Below are positions 5,871-6,905 of a stretch of DNA of 6,905 nucleotides, piece after piece. Positions within the stretch are counted from its first letter, which is position 1. Each line of letters opens with the position of its first letter. The DNA comes from a bacterium (GTDB taxonomy: Bacteria; Vulcanimicrobiota; Xenobia; Xenobiales; Xenobiaceae): NCBI GenBank assembly GCA_017444045.1, contig JAFSXO010000221.1, positions 1-6,905 on the forward strand, written 5' to 3'. The position numbers and the translations under genes were made by a program. The notes under the pieces were generated by a model that saw nothing but the letters and a program-made list of their open reading frames with translations, made no database searches and was not told where the DNA came from.

Positions 5871-6551
5871 ATGGAAGAGAACTGGCTAAATGACGAGTAC
5901 GTCCGCTATTACAACAGCAGCTATCAGACCTCGCAGGAAGAGTTTGCCGGCTATCTGAAGCTTTTAGATATCAATTCCGAGGACTCGCTTCTGGACCTGG
6001 GGTGCGGTGACGGCTGCTTTCTGGAAGCCGCGGCTCCACTGGTTAAAAGCGCGGTAGGCATAGACATTTCCCCGCTCCAGGTCAGCCTAGCCGAAAAGCG
6101 CCTGCAGGCTTATCCTCAGGCTTCGGCGCTGTGCTCCGATTTCGTTAGCTGTGCCAGCGTTCTGCGCCAAGACAAGAGCGGGATAACCTTTACTAAAGGC
6201 TTTTCCCGCAAGGCTCTGCACCACCTTACCGACCCAGAAAAGCACGAAATGCTGCAGGCTTTAGCCCCACTTTTCGCCCCCGGCGCCGTATTGTATATTG
6301 AGGACGGCATATTCTACAATTTTGAGCGCGAGCATATCCAAGAAAATCTGGATAAGCTGATGGAAGAATGCGCCCAGTATTATGGCGAAGCCTGGGAGCA
6401 GAAGCGCCACGACCTGCTTAACAGCTTCCTGAACGAGCATCCTACTGGCGTTGGCTTCTGGACCAAGGAGCTAAACGCGGCTGGATTTAAGGTAGTCGAG
6501 CTGAAGCCGCGCTCCTCCTTCTATGGTGGTCTTATCGCAAAAAAGGTATAG
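5871..6551 (+). CDS. Class I SAM-dependent methyltransferase, substrate unknown
   Basis: The 226-residue protein has a Rossmann-type methyltransferase core: motif I D42-L-G-C-G-D-G48 binds S-adenosylmethionine, and D65 in VGIDIS is the acidic residue expected to hold the ribose hydroxyls. Later parts (KALHHLTDPEK 114-124, APGAVLYIED 136-145) fit the usual motifs after strands 4 and 5, and the end (ELNAAGFKVVEL) is the typical last helix and strand. The region about 150-190, Glu-rich and helical, is probably the substrate lid. No transmembrane or signal sequence is seen, so it is cytoplasmic. GAGAGG at 5859-5864 lies 6 nt before the start. It follows the response regulator by 41 nt and may share its transcript. 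The sequence does not tell which small molecule, protein or quinone it methylates. Confidence 0.88.
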   Translation: MEENWLNDEYVRYYNSSYQTSQEEFAGYLKLLDINSEDSLLDLGCGDGCFLEAAAPLVKSAVGIDISPLQVSLAEKRLQAYPQASALCSDFVSCASVLRQDKSGITFTKGFSRKALHHLTDPEKHEMLQALAPLFAPGAVLYIEDGIFYNFEREHIQENLDKLMEECAQYYGEAWEQKRHDLLNSFLNEHPTGVGFWTKELNAAGFKVVELKPRSSFYGGLIAKKV

Positions 6552-6570
6552 CCATAGCTCTGTGTTAGCA

Positions 6571-6586
6571 TCTCTCCAGGGGGAGA
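6571..6586 (+). other. Short hairpin after methyltransferase gene
   Basis: TCTCTC at 6571-6576 can pair with GGGAGA at 6581-6586 (one T-G wobble) around a 4-nt CAGG loop. It lies 20 nt after the methyltransferase stop. No T-run follows, so it is not a standard intrinsic terminator; it may stabilise the 3' end of the upstream message or be without function. Confidence 0.3.
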
Positions 6587-6663
6587 AGTCGCGTAAACAC
6601 CATACTTTATTATTAAGCTGATTGTATTAGCAACATTATCATTCAGTTGAGGAAACTTACAAA

Positions 6664-6905
6664 ATGCAAAAGGTTGACTTGTTTTCACCGGGCTCTCTGG
6701 GAACCTGCTGGTACGGCAAATACCACTACATGGAGCCTTGGGTAGGCTGTGGCCACGCCTGCCCTTACTGCTATGCGCGCAGCCGCAAATCCGTACACAA
6801 CAGCCTGGACGAGCTTCACGGCCAGTTCGCTGAGCCGACTCTCCAGATGCCCCGCCCCCAGCTGCTCGAAGCCATTGAAAAGGAAGTCAACAGCGGCGAA
6901 ATCCA
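6664..6905 (+). CDS. Radical SAM protein, N-terminal part (runs off the window)
   Basis: From the ATG at 6664 the frame is open to the window end, giving the first 80 residues. C29-x3-C33-x2-C36 followed by Tyr-Ala (VGCGHACPYCYA) is the radical SAM motif that binds the [4Fe-4S] cluster and S-adenosylmethionine. The motif close to the N-terminus with the PWVGCGHACPYCYAR context resembles the SplB/DNA-repair-photolyase-like group of radical SAM proteins, but the missing C-terminal part prevents a firm subfamily call. GAGG at 6649-6652 lies 11 nt before the start. A 112-nt AT-rich gap separates it from the methyltransferase, so it may have its own promoter. No link to the redox module is evident except iron-sulfur chemistry. 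Confidence 0.85.
   Translation, partial: MQKVDLFSPGSLGTCWYGKYHYMEPWVGCGHACPYCYARSRKSVHNSLDELHGQFAEPTLQMPRPQLLEAIEKEVNSGEI

Noticed and set aside
1..6905. CRISPR arrays, tRNA or rRNA genes, insertion sequences
   Set aside because: No regularly spaced repeats, cloverleaf-like segments, transposase motifs or long terminal inverted repeats were seen.

Overview
The window reads almost entirely on the plus strand. It looks like bacterial chromosome from an anaerobe: four of the seven coding regions carry cysteine motifs for [4Fe-4S] clusters (one of them a radical SAM motif), the genes are tightly packed with GGAG-type ribosome binding sites, and the gaps are AT-rich between moderately GC-rich genes. 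The response regulator C-terminus (VWGPEY, then YIFNERGIGYRF) and the soluble GAF-PAS histidine kinase remind me of anaerobic Chloroflexota (Dehalococcoidia-like). That placement is a guess from memory of the families; no marker gene fixes the taxonomy.

Layout: 1-293 is non-coding and holds a likely promoter. Positions 294-3269 form a translationally coupled three-gene unit: a Tat-signal, probably lipid-anchored aldo/keto reductase with a C-terminal dicluster ferredoxin domain; a four-helix NapH-like membrane iron-sulfur protein; and a Tat-exported NapG-like ferredoxin with four cluster motifs. The first two genes overlap by 4 nt (ATGA) and the last two by 11 nt. Positions 3270-3483 are an AT-rich gap with small dyads. 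Positions 3484-5829 encode a soluble GAF-PAS histidine kinase and an OmpR-family response regulator. Positions 5871-6551 encode a class I SAM methyltransferase of unknown substrate. After a 112-nt gap, the first 80 codons of a radical SAM protein run off the right edge.

How the parts may work together (inference): the NapH-like protein would take electrons from the quinol pool and pass them to the exported NapG-like ferredoxin, as in the NapGH branch of periplasmic nitrate reductase. Here there is no nitrate reductase; the neighbouring exported protein is an aldo/keto reductase with its own two clusters. The catalytic tetrad and cofactor loop look intact, which is puzzling because free NAD(P)H is not expected outside the membrane. 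The two-component pair next door is a plausible regulator of this module, but nothing in the sequence proves the link. The exported three-gene redox module is the most interesting item in the window.
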